From Aeromonas sp. RU39B (lineage in GTDB: Bacteria; Pseudomonadota; Gammaproteobacteria; Enterobacterales; Aeromonadaceae): a stretch of DNA of 38,167 nt. The DNA lies in assembly GCF_900156095.1 (NCBI RefSeq), contig NZ_FTMJ01000021.1, positions 1-38,167 of the forward strand. Reading direction: 5' to 3'. Below, piece after piece: positions 25,971-34,435 of this stretch (position 1 is the stretch's first letter; every line of letters begins with the position of its first letter). Made by a program: the position numbers and the translations under genes. Under the pieces are notes generated by a model. It was not told the origin of the DNA, did not search any database, and saw nothing but the letters and a program-made list of their open reading frames with translations.

Positions 25971-27293
25971 ATGCAGCCAGCGCGATTATCCCACCGCCAG
26001 GTTCTGGCCCTGGCGTTGCCCATGTTGCTCTCCAACATCACGGTGCCGTTGCTTGGGTTGGTTGATACCTGGGTGATCGGTCATCTCGGTGATGCGGCAC
26101 TGTTGGGTGGTGTGGCGGTTGGAGCAACGCTGATTAATCTGGTGCTCTGGCTGTGCGGTTTTTTACGGATGTCCACTACCGGTCTGACGGCGCAGGCGTT
26201 GGGGGCGGCAGATGAGCGCGAAGGGGCGCAGTTGCTGGGGCGCGGCTTGGTGATGGCTCTGCTGCTGGCGCTGCTGTTGCTTTTGGGCCGCCCTTGGCTG
26301 GTGGAGTGGGCCTTTGCTGCGAGCGATGCCTCTGGCGCGGTCAAAGAGGTGGCCAGAAGTTACTTCACTATCCGTTTGTGGGGAGCTCCGGCGGCGCTTT
26401 GCAATTTGGTTATCTTGGGCTGGCTGTTGGGGCGGCAGGATGCCCGGGCTCCGATGCTGATCCTGATCGCCTCTAACAGCCTGAATATTGTGCTCGATAT
26501 CTGGCTGGTGCGCGGGGTCGGTTGGGGCGTACAGGGTGCCGCGCTGGCATCGCTCTTGGCCGATTACGCCTCCTTGCTGCTGGGGGGTTACTGTGTCACG
26601 CGGCATCGAACCATTGCGGTGCTGCGCACGCAGTGGCATGACTTGCTGCGCTCTGCCAAGCCCTATCGCCATATGCTGGCGCTCAATCGGGATATTTTTA
26701 TCCGCTCGCTCTGTTTGCAGGCCTGCTTTGTCTTTATGACCTTTCAGGGCGCCAAACTGGGCGATGTGGTGGTGGCGGCCAATGCGGTGCTGCTTAACTT
26801 CCTGATGTTGCTCTCCTACGGACTCGATGGCTTTGCCTATGCCGCAGAGGCCATGGTCGGCCGCGCCGTCGGTGCGCGCCGGCGTGACCAGCTGGCGCGA
26901 GCGATTCGTCTCAATCTGCAGTGGGCACTGCTGACTGCGTTGCTGGCGACCCTGGCCTTTGTGTGGGGCGGTGAACTACTGATCCGGGCCATGACCTCGA
27001 TTGACGCGGTCGTGGCAGAGGCGCTGCGTCAGCTTCCCTGGCTGATGGCGCTGCCGCTGTTATCGGTGTGGGCTTATCTGTTTGACGGCATTTTTATCGG
27101 TGCCACCCGGGCGCGCGAGATGCGTGACAGCATGCTGCTGGCCGTATTGGTGGGGTACTTCCCGGTATGGTGGCTGGCGGGTGGCGATAACCGCGCGCTG
27201 TGGGCTGCCATGCTGGTGTTGATGGTTGGGCGGGGAGTGGGGCTTGGCGTATGGCTGTACCGACTCTGGCACAGCCACGCGCTGGTCGATTAG
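25971..27293 (+). CDS. dinF: MATE family efflux transporter DinF
   Basis: This is a twelve-helix multidrug/toxin extrusion family antiporter of the inner membrane. It resembles E. coli DinF closely: [85 protein letters not shown] and [19 protein letters not shown] (all seen as short blocks). It has 440 residues. In E. coli dinF follows lexA directly and is SOS-induced; here a terminator, a small ORF and a SCO1-type gene intervene and no LexA box was found in front of the SCO1 gene. Its stop overlaps the convergent trmL stop. Confidence 0.93.
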   Translation: MQPARLSHRQVLALALPMLLSNITVPLLGLVDTWVIGHLGDAALLGGVAVGATLINLVLWLCGFLRMSTTGLTAQALGAADEREGAQLLGRGLVMALLLALLLLLGRPWLVEWAFAASDASGAVKEVARSYFTIRLWGAPAALCNLVILGWLLGRQDARAPMLILIASNSLNIVLDIWLVRGVGWGVQGAALASLLADYASLLLGGYCVTRHRTIAVLRTQWHDLLRSAKPYRHMLALNRDIFIRSLCLQACFVFMTFQGAKLGDVVVAANAVLLNFLMLLSYGLDGFAYAAEAMVGRAVGARRRDQLARAIRLNLQWALLTALLATLAFVWGGELLIRAMTSIDAVVAEALRQLPWLMALPLLSVWAYLFDGIFIGATRAREMRDSMLLAVLVGYFPVWWLAGGDNRALWAAMLVLMVGRGVGLGVWLYRLWHSHALVD

Positions 27294-27772
27294 GGCAGAT
27301 TACTCACATCAAGAGAGCCGGCATAACCAAACTGGCGCCAGCTTTCATAAACGAAGATGGCTACGGCGTTGGAGAGGTTGATGCTGCGACTATCCGGACG
27401 CATCGGAATGCGCAGACGCTGCTCGGGCGGCAGGCTGTCGATAATCTCCAGCGGCAGACCACGGCTCTCGGGGCCAAACAGCAGGGCATCCCCGGGTGCA
27501 AACTGCACGTCGGAGTGGCAGGCGCGGCCCTTGGTGGTACAGGCGAAGATCCGGGTCGGTTGCTCAGCCGCCAGATAGTGCTCAAAGTCAGGCCAGCGTT
27601 TGACGTCGGCAAATTCGTGATAATCCAGACCCGCCCGCTTGACCCGCTTGTCATCCCAAGGAAATCCCATCGGTTCAATGAGATGCAGACGATAGCCGGT
27701 GTTGGCACACAGTCGGATGATGTTGCCGGTATTGGGCGGAATTTCCGGTTGATAAAGCACGACGTCGAGCAT
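27290..27772 (-). CDS. trmL: tRNA (cytidine/uridine-34 2'-O)-methyltransferase TrmL
   Basis: TrmL is a SPOUT-class enzyme that methylates the wobble ribose of leucine tRNAs. It begins [20 protein letters not shown] and contains FGPESRGLP and [22 protein letters not shown] (knot region, residues about 95-150). It has 160 residues, close to E. coli (157). ATG 27772 has AGGAGG five bases upstream, so the seven-codon upstream extension is rejected. The stop overlaps the dinF stop tail-to-tail (27290-27293) and no terminator separates them. Confidence 0.96.
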   Translation of the reverse strand: MLDVVLYQPEIPPNTGNIIRLCANTGYRLHLIEPMGFPWDDKRVKRAGLDYHEFADVKRWPDFEHYLAAEQPTRIFACTTKGRACHSDVQFAPGDALLFGPESRGLPLEIIDSLPPEQRLRIPMRPDSRSINLSNAVAIFVYESWRQFGYAGSLDVSNLP

Positions 27773-27812
27773 GGCGGCCTCCTGATACCACAAGGGCCGC
27801 CAGCATAGCGAT

Positions 27813-29180
27813 TCAGGCCAGGCTTGAAAAGCGACGGCTGAGGGGCAGCCGGATCACGATGCGCAGACCATGTGGCGCCTGATTATGGGCGCTAATGGTA
27901 CCGCCGTGGCGGGCAATGGCCTCGGTGGCGATGGCCAGCCCCAGCCCGGTGCCACCGGTTTGGGCGTTGCGGGCATTGTCCACCCGGAAAAAGGGGAAGA
28001 ACAGCTTGTCGAGCAGCTCACTCGGAACGCCGGGGCCGTCATCGACAATCTCGAGCACCCAGACCCGGTCGTCTTTACGCCAGGCCAGAGTGACCTGTTG
28101 ATCGGCATATTTGAGCGCATTGCGCAGCGGGTTTTCGATGGCGCGAGCCAGCAGATCAGGCCACATCTCGATACTCAGCGATGGCAGTGACGGATAAAAC
28201 AGCTGCTTGCCCCGCTCACCCGCCTCAAAACCGGCATCTTCCAGAATCGGCTCCAGCACGTCGGCCAGCGGATAGTATTGCGGCGGCTCATTGTGCTGTT
28301 GTACTCGTGACAGAGTGAGCAGGTCACCGATCAGGGTATCGAGTTTGGCGATGTCGTGGGCGATGCGCTCGAGCTCCGGGCTGGGGCCTTGTTTGCGGCG
28401 GATCAGCGACTGTGCCAGCTGCATGCGGGTCAGCGGGCTACGCAATTCATGGGAGATGTCCGACAAGAGCCGCTTTTGCTCGATGATCATCGAGCGCAGC
28501 GTCTCCACCATGTGGTTGATACTGGCGGCAAGCGATCCCACTTCATCCCGGCGCTGCATGTGGGGGATCACGGTGTTGAGCTCGCCGGCGGCGATGCGCG
28601 ATACGGCCTTTTGCAGCGCCAGCGTAGGGCGACTCAGGCGCCAGGCCATCAACAAGCAGAGCGGCGTGCTGACCAGCATGGCGGTGGTCAGAATGCGGAT
28701 CGGGTGATCGAGCAGCGCCAGAAACAGGGAGTGGCTCTCCAGCTGGCGGCTGAGATAAATAAAGTAGGTCTTGCCGCGATGCTCGAGCGCAAAGGGCCCT
28801 GCCAACAGGCGTGAATCGTTGTGGCGCATCTTGGGCGAGGTAGGATCATCGGAGTCGAGCATAAAGCGCATGATCTCCTTGTCCGGCTTGCTGGTGGACT
28901 GGATGGTGTTCTCGTTATCGCGGATGTAGATGTCTTTGATCGAGAGCGGCCCGGCCTCCTGCAACATGGCGGGCAAGTTGAGCTCCAGCGAATGCTCGGC
29001 CAGCCGGCTCAGAATATCGACGACAAACTGCTGTTGTTGCTGCTCTGATTCCGGCAGGGTCGAGAGGTTGCGCGGATCCAGGGTGGGCAGAATGATGACC
29101 GCGGCCAGCATCAAGAGCAGCATACCCCAGAACCAGAGAAACAGGCGGGTGGTCAGGCTGTGCAGATGCAGGCCGTTCAC
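27813..29180 (-). CDS. cpxA: Envelope-stress sensor kinase CpxA
   Basis: CpxA is the inner-membrane histidine kinase/phosphatase that senses misfolded envelope proteins and acts on CpxR. It has TM1 (about 13-33), a periplasmic sensor with [19 protein letters not shown]2 (about 163-182, [14 protein letters not shown]), HAMP, the phospho-acceptor [18 protein letters not shown] (His244), and an ATPase domain with DDGPGVP and GGTGLGLAI. It has 455 residues (457 in E. coli). The ATG overlaps the cpxR stop by 4 bases, so the two are translationally coupled. Confidence 0.95.
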   Translation of the reverse strand: MNGLHLHSLTTRLFLWFWGMLLLMLAAVIILPTLDPRNLSTLPESEQQQQQFVVDILSRLAEHSLELNLPAMLQEAGPLSIKDIYIRDNENTIQSTSKPDKEIMRFMLDSDDPTSPKMRHNDSRLLAGPFALEHRGKTYFIYLSRQLESHSLFLALLDHPIRILTTAMLVSTPLCLLMAWRLSRPTLALQKAVSRIAAGELNTVIPHMQRRDEVGSLAASINHMVETLRSMIIEQKRLLSDISHELRSPLTRMQLAQSLIRRKQGPSPELERIAHDIAKLDTLIGDLLTLSRVQQHNEPPQYYPLADVLEPILEDAGFEAGERGKQLFYPSLPSLSIEMWPDLLARAIENPLRNALKYADQQVTLAWRKDDRVWVLEIVDDGPGVPSELLDKLFFPFFRVDNARNAQTGGTGLGLAIATEAIARHGGTISAHNQAPHGLRIVIRLPLSRRFSSLA

Positions 29181-29866
29181 ATCTCCTCCAGCCAGATGTA
29201 ACCCTTGCCGCGTACGGTTTTAAAGCGGGGGTGGCTGTCGGTTCGCTCCGGCAGTTTCTTGCGCAGGTTGCTCAGATGCATGTCGATGGAGCGATCAAAG
29301 GGTTCCAAGGGCTTGCCAAGCACTTGTTCAGAAAGCTGTTTTTTGCTGACAATCTGCCCGGGATGGCGTAGCAGGCATTCGAGCAGGCCAAATTCGGTCG
29401 CAGTGAGGTCGAGTTGCTCGCCGTGGCAGGAGGCGACCTGCTGGCCGGGTTTGAGCAGCAGATCCATAAACTGGATCTCTTCGCCGTTGGCGGCCTTGCT
29501 GGCTGTCTGGGTGCGCCGCAGGATGGCGCGTATCCGCGCCAGCAGCTCCCTGTCATCAAACGGTTTGGCAAGGTAGTCATCGGCGCCGCTTTCGAGTCCG
29601 AGCACGCGATCCTGACTGTCGCCCCGGGCTGTCAGCATCAGGACCGGCGTATCGTGCTCCTCACGCAGCACGGCCAGCATTTCGAAGCCGTTCATGTTCG
29701 GCATCATCACATCAAGCAGGATCAGGTCGAAACCGCCCTCTGTCAAACGCTGTAGCCCTTGGGCTCCATCGCCGGCGACCACCACCTGAAATCCCTCCAG
29801 GGTCAGGATCTCCTTGAGCAGGGTAGTCAGTTCACGGTCGTCATCGACCAGCAGAATCTTGTTCAT
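29177..29866 (-). CDS. cpxR: Envelope-stress response regulator CpxR
   Basis: CpxR is an OmpR-family DNA-binding response regulator. The receiver domain has the acidic pocket VDDD, phospho-acceptor Asp52 (LILLDVMMPNMNG) and the switch Lys in DDYLAKPFDDRELLARI. The winged-helix domain contains LTATEFGLLECLLRHPGQIVS (short blocks LTATEFGLLE and HPGQIVSK), DRSIDMHLSNLRKKL and VRGKGYIW. It has 229 residues (232 in E. coli). It is first gene of cpxRA. The 87-bp gap to the divergent fieF holds no cpxP gene, which occupies that spot in E. coli. Confidence 0.96.
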   Translation of the reverse strand: MNKILLVDDDRELTTLLKEILTLEGFQVVVAGDGAQGLQRLTEGGFDLILLDVMMPNMNGFEMLAVLREEHDTPVLMLTARGDSQDRVLGLESGADDYLAKPFDDRELLARIRAILRRTQTASKAANGEEIQFMDLLLKPGQQVASCHGEQLDLTATEFGLLECLLRHPGQIVSKKQLSEQVLGKPLEPFDRSIDMHLSNLRKKLPERTDSHPRFKTVRGKGYIWLEEM

Positions 29867-29890
29867 CCATTCATCTCTGCGTTCATCATG

Positions 29891-29923
29891 GCCACTTAAA
29901 GTGGCTTCCCATCCGGGTATAAT
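29891..29923 (+). promoter_or_regulatory. fieF promoter region with 15-bp palindrome
   Basis: TATAAT at 29918-29923 is a perfect -10 box with a poor -35 (CTTAAA, 17 bases upstream). GCCACT-TAA-AGTGGC (29891-29905) is a perfect inverted repeat overlapping that -35. It could be an operator for either divergent gene. No GTAAA-N5-GTAAA CpxR box was found. Confidence 0.45.
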
Positions 29924-29953
29924 ATGTTTTTACCCCAGTGAGGAAAGCGGGTT

Positions 29954-30862
29954 TTGAGTCATCAACAATATTCACGGCTGGTCACTCTGGCCGGCTCGGC
30001 AGCGGTGGTGGCTGCCTCACTGCTGATTGCCGGCAAACTGACGGCCTGGTTGCTGACCGATTCGGCCAGTTTGCTGGCGTCGCTCACTGACTCCCTGATG
30101 GATGTTAGTGCGTCGGTGATCAACCTGCTGGCGATTCGTTACGCCATGGCGCCGGCCGATGACGAGCACCGCTTCGGGCACGGTAAGGCGGAATCACTGG
30201 CCGGTCTGGTCCAGTCAGCCTTTATCTCCGGCTCGGCATTTTTGCTGGTGATGCACGGCATCTCATCCCTGCTGCAGCCCAGCTCGTTGCCCCGCCTTGA
30301 GATCGGTATGTGGGTCAGTGCCGGTTCGATGGTGATCACCTTTGTGCTGGTGATGTTCCAGTCCTGGGTCATCCGCAAGACCGGCAGTGTGGCCGTGCGT
30401 GCCGATATGCTGCACTATCGGTCCGACCTGCTGCTCAATGGTGGCGTGTTGGTGGCGCTGGTGATGGCCGGGCAGGGTTGGTATTGGGCGGATGGCGCCT
30501 TTGCGATAGCGATCGGCTTTATGCTGCTATGGGGCGCTGGCCATATCGCATGGGACTCTGTTCAGGCCCTGCTCGATCGCCAGTTGCCTGCCGAGGTGCA
30601 ACAGCGAATAATGGAGCTGTGCCGCGCCAGGGAAGAAGTCAAAGGAGTGCATGATCTGCGCACCCGTCAATCCGGCCCGACCCGCTTTATTCAGCTTCAC
30701 CTTGAACTCGACGACATGTTGCCGCTGGTAAAGGCGCATCAGATTGCCGACGAAGTGGAAGTCGCGCTGCGCAATGCCTTTGAACGTACCGATGTGATCA
30801 TCCATATGGACCCGATCTCGGTCGTCAGCAGGGAAACTGCACCCTCAACCCATAACGTATAG
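29954..30862 (+). CDS. fieF: Cation-diffusion-facilitator efflux pump FieF/YiiP
   Basis: FieF is an inner-membrane dimeric antiporter for divalent metals such as zinc and iron. Six membrane helices are followed by a cytoplasmic ferredoxin-like domain from about residue 210. Transport-site residues are present: DSLMD in TM2 (two Asp) and HYRSD in TM5 (His and Asp). EHRFGHGKAESLA is the second metal-site loop. It has 302 residues (300 in E. coli). The start codon is TTG 29954, with AGGAAA seven bases upstream and no in-frame ATG nearby that keeps the N terminus. In E. coli fieF also neighbours cpx. It is followed after 8 bases by cysE. Confidence 0.93.
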   Translation: MSHQQYSRLVTLAGSAAVVAASLLIAGKLTAWLLTDSASLLASLTDSLMDVSASVINLLAIRYAMAPADDEHRFGHGKAESLAGLVQSAFISGSAFLLVMHGISSLLQPSSLPRLEIGMWVSAGSMVITFVLVMFQSWVIRKTGSVAVRADMLHYRSDLLLNGGVLVALVMAGQGWYWADGAFAIAIGFMLLWGAGHIAWDSVQALLDRQLPAEVQQRIMELCRAREEVKGVHDLRTRQSGPTRFIQLHLELDDMLPLVKAHQIADEVEVALRNAFERTDVIIHMDPISVVSRETAPSTHNV

Positions 30863-30870
30863 GCAGGAAC

Positions 30871-31650
30871 ATGTCAGACCTTGTTGTCCAGACCTGGTCC
30901 AAGATTCGGCAAGAGGCGGCCCAGATGGCTGCCTCTGAACCCATGCTGGCCAGTTTCTTTCACTCCACCATTCTCAATCATCACAGTCTCGCCGGTTCGC
31001 TTAGCTTTCAGCTGGCTAACAAGCTCGACAGTGCCACCATGCCAGCGATTTCGCTGCGCGAAATCATCGAGCAGGCCTTTGCCAGCGAAGAGCAGCTGCT
31101 CGAAGCGGTGACGGCGGATATCTGTGCGGTGCAGGAGCGCGATCCGGCCGTTGAGTGGTTCTCTACACCATTGCTTTATCTGAAGGGATTCCACGCCCTG
31201 CAGGGCTACCGGGTAGCCAACTGGCTGTGGCGCAATGGGCGCAAACCGCTGGCCCTGTATCTGCAGAACCAGATTTCGGTAGTGTTTGGGGTGGATGTGC
31301 ACCCCGCCGCGCGCATTGGCAAAGGCATCATGTTTGACCATGCCAGCGGCATCGTGGTGGGGGAGACGGCCGTTATCGAGGATGATGTGTCGATCCTGCA
31401 AAACGTCACATTGGGCGGTACGGGTAAAGAGGGTGGCGACCGCCATCCCAAGATCCGTGAAGGGGTCATGATCGGCGCCGGAGCCAAGGTGCTGGGCAAT
31501 ATCGAAGTTGGTCAGGGTGCCAAGGTGGGGGCGGGCAGCGTGGTGCTATCGCCGGTTCCGCCGCACACCACGGTGGCTGGCGTGCCAGCCAAGATCGTGG
31601 GCCATCCCGGCTGTGACAAGCCGTCGCTGGATATGAATCAGGGTATTTAA
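30871..31650 (+). CDS. cysE: Serine O-acetyltransferase
   Basis: CysE transfers acetyl from acetyl-CoA to serine, the first committed step to cysteine. The helical N-terminal domain spans roughly 1-140 (YLKGFHALQGYRVANWLW). The left-handed hexapeptide beta-helix follows, with catalytic Asp/His pairs in VDVHPAARIGKGIMFDHA and GETAVI, then NVTLGGTGKEGGDRHPKI and VAGVPAKIVG. It has 259 residues (273 in E. coli), with the difference in the C-terminal tail that binds cysteine synthase; it still ends in Ile (DMNQGI), as required for that interaction. AGGAAC lies 3-8 bases before the ATG. It is likely co-transcribed with fieF. Confidence 0.96.
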   Translation: MSDLVVQTWSKIRQEAAQMAASEPMLASFFHSTILNHHSLAGSLSFQLANKLDSATMPAISLREIIEQAFASEEQLLEAVTADICAVQERDPAVEWFSTPLLYLKGFHALQGYRVANWLWRNGRKPLALYLQNQISVVFGVDVHPAARIGKGIMFDHASGIVVGETAVIEDDVSILQNVTLGGTGKEGGDRHPKIREGVMIGAGAKVLGNIEVGQGAKVGAGSVVLSPVPPHTTVAGVPAKIVGHPGCDKPSLDMNQGI

Positions 31651-31652
31651 GC

Positions 31653-31669
31653 GGCAGCCGAACGCTGCC
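31653..31669. repeat. Small inverted repeat after cysE
   Basis: GGCAGC-CGAAC-GCTGCC is a perfect 6-bp stem just after the cysE stop, with no T-run. It may protect the cysE mRNA end or attenuate transcription into the next gene. Confidence 0.4.
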
Positions 31670-31687
31670 TCATGGACGAGGACAAGA

Positions 31688-32971
31688 ATGGCCAAGCGGT
31701 TGTCGGGATACCTGATATTGGCGATGTGGCTGCTCAATCTGGTCGCGCTCTACGTTGGCATCAGCCAGTGGCCGGCAGGTATCTGCTCTTGGCTGGCCTG
31801 TCTGCTGACCCTGCCGTTTCTGGCCGGTGCTGCCAGACGGCAGGCGATGGCGCTCTACGGTGCCGCTCTGCTGCTGGGGCTGTTTGCCTTTTCACAAGGC
31901 GCACCGATTAAGCCCGCCGAGTGGCTGCTGCCCAATATCAACATGCTGACCATGTTTGCCGCGGTCAGCACGCTCAATCTCGCCACCGCCGGTCTCGGTG
32001 GTGGCAGTGGCAACTGGCAGGGGCGCAAAGGGGTGTGGAGTACCATGGCCAGCCTCAATTTGCTCGGCGCCGTTATCAATCTCTCCATCATTTTTATCGT
32101 CGGTGATCGGCTGGAGCGACAAGGGACGCTGGAGCGGCGCCAGGTCATGGTGCTCAGTCGGCTGTTCAATGCTGCGGCCATGTGGTCCCCCTTCTTTGTC
32201 GCCATGGCCGTCGCGGTCACTTACTCCCCCGGTTTGCAACTCTCGGTGATCATGCCGTTCGGTCTGATGGGGGTGTTGGCTGCCATGGTGATCACTGCCT
32301 GGCAGGTCGAGCGACTTGGCAGCGACGGTTTTTGCGGTTTTCCGCTGCAGCGTCAGGCGTTGACTCTGCCGATTGCACTGGCTGTGGCCGTGCTGGCGGT
32401 GAAACAGCTGTGGCCTGCGCTGCCGATTCTGGCGGTGATCTCGCTGATGGCGCCGATCCTGGCGCTCTCCTTCATGCCGAAAAAAGGGTGCCGCGACGCC
32501 CTCAAGCGCCAGCTCTATGAGCGCTTTCCCGCCATTGGTGGGCAGTTGGTGCTGTTTCTCGGGGCCGGTTTGTTGGCGGCGGGCATCAACAGCGCGCTGT
32601 CGGTGCTCGACTTTGGTGGTCATGAGCTGCCGGTGTTCCAGCATTACGGGGCGATAGAGGCGAGCTTGGCGCTACTACTGATGTTGCTGGTGGCGATCAT
32701 CGGGGTGCATCCGATTATCACTATCTCCGGATTGGCACCGCTGGTATGGCCGCTACACCCGGATCCCAACCTGCTAGCCATGACTTTCCTGTTTGGTTGG
32801 GGGATCGGCACGGGTACCAGCCCGTTATCGGGTTCCAATCTGGCGCTTTCTGCCCGTTACAACGTCGGGCCGGGCGCACTATTGCGCTGGAACCTCAGCT
32901 ATGGCGTGTTGATCTATCTGGTCGCCTGCCTGCTGTTTACAGGTTATGAGTGGGTATACGCGAAAATCTGA
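31688..32971 (+). CDS. Predicted multi-pass membrane transporter, family not identified
   Basis: The 427-residue, very hydrophobic protein has about eleven or twelve membrane segments and no signal peptide. Two re-entrant-looking, Gly/Ser/Thr/Pro-rich stretches stand out: NLATAGLGGGSGNW (about 95-110) and GWGIGTGTSPLSGSNLAL near the C terminus. Each follows an NINMLTM- or IGVHPIITISGLAPL-type helix. Such paired internal motifs occur in the ion-transporter superfamily of anion and citrate carriers, so an anion or dicarboxylate carrier is possible, but this is inference. GAGGA lies five bases before ATG 31688. It lies 37 bases after cysE on the same strand, so a sulfur-related substrate is conceivable but unproven. 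Confidence 0.7.
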   Translation: MAKRLSGYLILAMWLLNLVALYVGISQWPAGICSWLACLLTLPFLAGAARRQAMALYGAALLLGLFAFSQGAPIKPAEWLLPNINMLTMFAAVSTLNLATAGLGGGSGNWQGRKGVWSTMASLNLLGAVINLSIIFIVGDRLERQGTLERRQVMVLSRLFNAAAMWSPFFVAMAVAVTYSPGLQLSVIMPFGLMGVLAAMVITAWQVERLGSDGFCGFPLQRQALTLPIALAVAVLAVKQLWPALPILAVISLMAPILALSFMPKKGCRDALKRQLYERFPAIGGQLVLFLGAGLLAAGINSALSVLDFGGHELPVFQHYGAIEASLALLLMLLVAIIGVHPIITISGLAPLVWPLHPDPNLLAMTFLFGWGIGTGTSPLSGSNLALSARYNVGPGALLRWNLSYGVLIYLVACLLFTGYEWVYAKI

Positions 32972-33113
32972 CGTAGATTTAACCGCCAGCATCGCGCCAA
33001 GCCGCAAATTATCTGGCTTCAGCTTGTTTGACCCCGCGCCATCGGGGTATGCTGGCCTCACGCGCTTGGGATGGCCCGCCGGGCTACGCACTTGAACATG
33101 AAAGGTAAGCACT

Positions 33114-33323
33114 ATGTCTCTTGAAGTCCTTGAACAACTAGAATCCAAAGTTCAATCCGCTGTCGACAACATCTCCCTGCTGAAGATGGAGTTGGACGAT
33201 CTGCGTGAACAGAATCGCCGCCTGCAGGATGAAAATCATCAGCTGCGCAATGAACATCAAGCTTGGCAAGAGCGCCTGCGCGCCCTGCTCGGCAAGATGG
33301 ATCAGATGGGCGAAGGGATGTAA
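33114..33323 (+). CDS. zapB: Cell division protein ZapB
   Basis: ZapB is a small coiled-coil protein that bridges the Z-ring (through ZapA) and the chromosome terminus factor MatP. It begins MSLEVLEQLESKVQSAVDNI and is an uninterrupted heptad-rich helix, ending WQERLRALLGKMDQM like E. coli ZapB. At 69 residues it is about one heptad and a half shorter than E. coli (81). AAAGGTAAG precedes the start. The 142-bp gap in front contains a promoter-like TTGTTT-N18-TATGCT near 33026-33055. A terminator follows. Confidence 0.94.
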   Translation: MSLEVLEQLESKVQSAVDNISLLKMELDDLREQNRRLQDENHQLRNEHQAWQERLRALLGKMDQMGEGM

Positions 33324-33345
33324 TTCCCACCCGTATGGAAATGAG

Positions 33346-33377
33346 AGAGGCCGCATCACGCGGCCTCTTCTGTTTTT
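33346..33377. terminator. Terminator of zapB
   Basis: AGAGGCCGC (33346-33354) pairs with GCGGCCTCT (33360-33368) around an ATCAC loop. TCTGTTTTTG follows. elbB converges from the other side. Confidence 0.85.
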
Positions 33378-33389
33378 GTTTGTCACCTT

Positions 33390-34046
33390 TCAGGAACACA
33401 TAGCCAGCAACTGACGCACGGTTTTCTCGATACCCTCGGCTGCTTCGGCAATATTACCTGCCAGCATATAGGCCGGGGTGGAGATCACCTTGCGCTCCTG
33501 ATCGATCACGAACTCATTGACCGGACAGGCCAGATGCGAGCCGCCCATCCCTTCGATAGCAGAGGCGGTGCCCTCATCGTCACCAATGGTCAGCAGCGTG
33601 CCTTCACCATACACCAGTGGAATCATGGCGGGTGCGATGCAGACATAGGCCGCCGGTTTACCTGCCTTGGCAAAGGCGCGGCAAGCCTGTAGTACATCCG
33701 GTTGCATCTTGGCACCTGCACCTTGCAAGGCAAAATCACACAGATTCTTGGCGGCACCAAAGCCACCCGGTAACAGCAGAGCGTCAAAGTCAGCGATCGC
33801 CAAATCACGCACATCATGAACCTTGCCTCGAGCGATGCGTGCTGACTCGACCAGCACATTGCGGGTTTCCTCTGCACTCACCTGACCGGTCAGGTGATTG
33901 ATGACGTGATGCTGGGGGATGTCGGGGGCGAAGCATTGATAGTCGGCGCCCTGGCGGGACAGGGCCAGCAGGCTGATGACCGCCTCGTGGATCTCGGTGC
34001 CATCAAAGACGCCGCAGCCACTCAAAATCACTGCCACTTTTTTCAT
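33390..34046 (-). CDS. elbB: DJ-1/PfpI-family glyoxalase ElbB
   Basis: ElbB is a cytoplasmic class-I glutamine-amidotransferase-like protein. The E. coli protein has weak glyoxalase III activity and was linked genetically to isoprenoid synthesis. Motifs: MKKVAVILSGCGVFDGTEIHE, the conserved FAPDIPQHHVINHL, LLPGGFGAAKNL, and the nucleophile Cys in AAYVCIAPAMIPL. It has 218 residues (217 in E. coli). AGGAGA lies just upstream of the ATG at 34046. It diverges from polA. Confidence 0.93.
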   Translation of the reverse strand: MKKVAVILSGCGVFDGTEIHEAVISLLALSRQGADYQCFAPDIPQHHVINHLTGQVSAEETRNVLVESARIARGKVHDVRDLAIADFDALLLPGGFGAAKNLCDFALQGAGAKMQPDVLQACRAFAKAGKPAAYVCIAPAMIPLVYGEGTLLTIGDDEGTASAIEGMGGSHLACPVNEFVIDQERKVISTPAYMLAGNIAEAAEGIEKTVRQLLAMCS

Positions 34047-34191
34047 CTCTGTCTCCTGGTTGTTCGAAACTGTGAGGCCGCTTTCATTGTGGTCATTTTG
34101 TATGTTTGGTGTTCACTCACCGCTGGTCAAGGGGATTGTTTGTGTTAGGATCGTTACCCACCTGATCGGTACTGGTGACATTCGTGGATTG

Positions 34192-34200
34192 TTTTCCACA
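34192..34200 (+). promoter_or_regulatory. DnaA-box-like sequence upstream of polA (distal)
   Basis: TTTTCCACA fits the relaxed DnaA box TTWTNCACA. It lies 236 bases before the polA start in the 389-bp elbB/polA gap. The gap also has an ATTCGC/GCGAAT inverted repeat at 34226-34243 and is otherwise featureless to me. Confidence 0.4.
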
Positions 34201-34332
34201 TTGGCTGTAACCAGCTCAGCGCTTCATTCGCGCAATAGCGAATCCGTAAGTTTTTGATATAAATTGGTTTTATCTATGGATGCACAGCTTTGTCACGAAG
34301 GCTGGCAGTTTTTTGCTTTTTTGATCACAGAG

Positions 34333-34341
34333 TTATCCACA
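34333..34341 (+). promoter_or_regulatory. Consensus DnaA box upstream of polA (proximal)
   Basis: TTATCCACA is the strict high-affinity DnaA box. It lies 95 bases upstream of polA and 132 bases after a second weaker match. A promoter-proximal position suggests possible DnaA control or DnaA titration. A single 9-mer also occurs by chance in a chromosome. Confidence 0.5.
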
Positions 34342-34435
34342 GCTGGCGCGCCTGCGCTATGACCATGCATACCTTGGTTGACGATCCGTGCTGTGGCATC
34401 CTAGCCGCTGTTTTATTCCCAAGCAGGACGACTTC

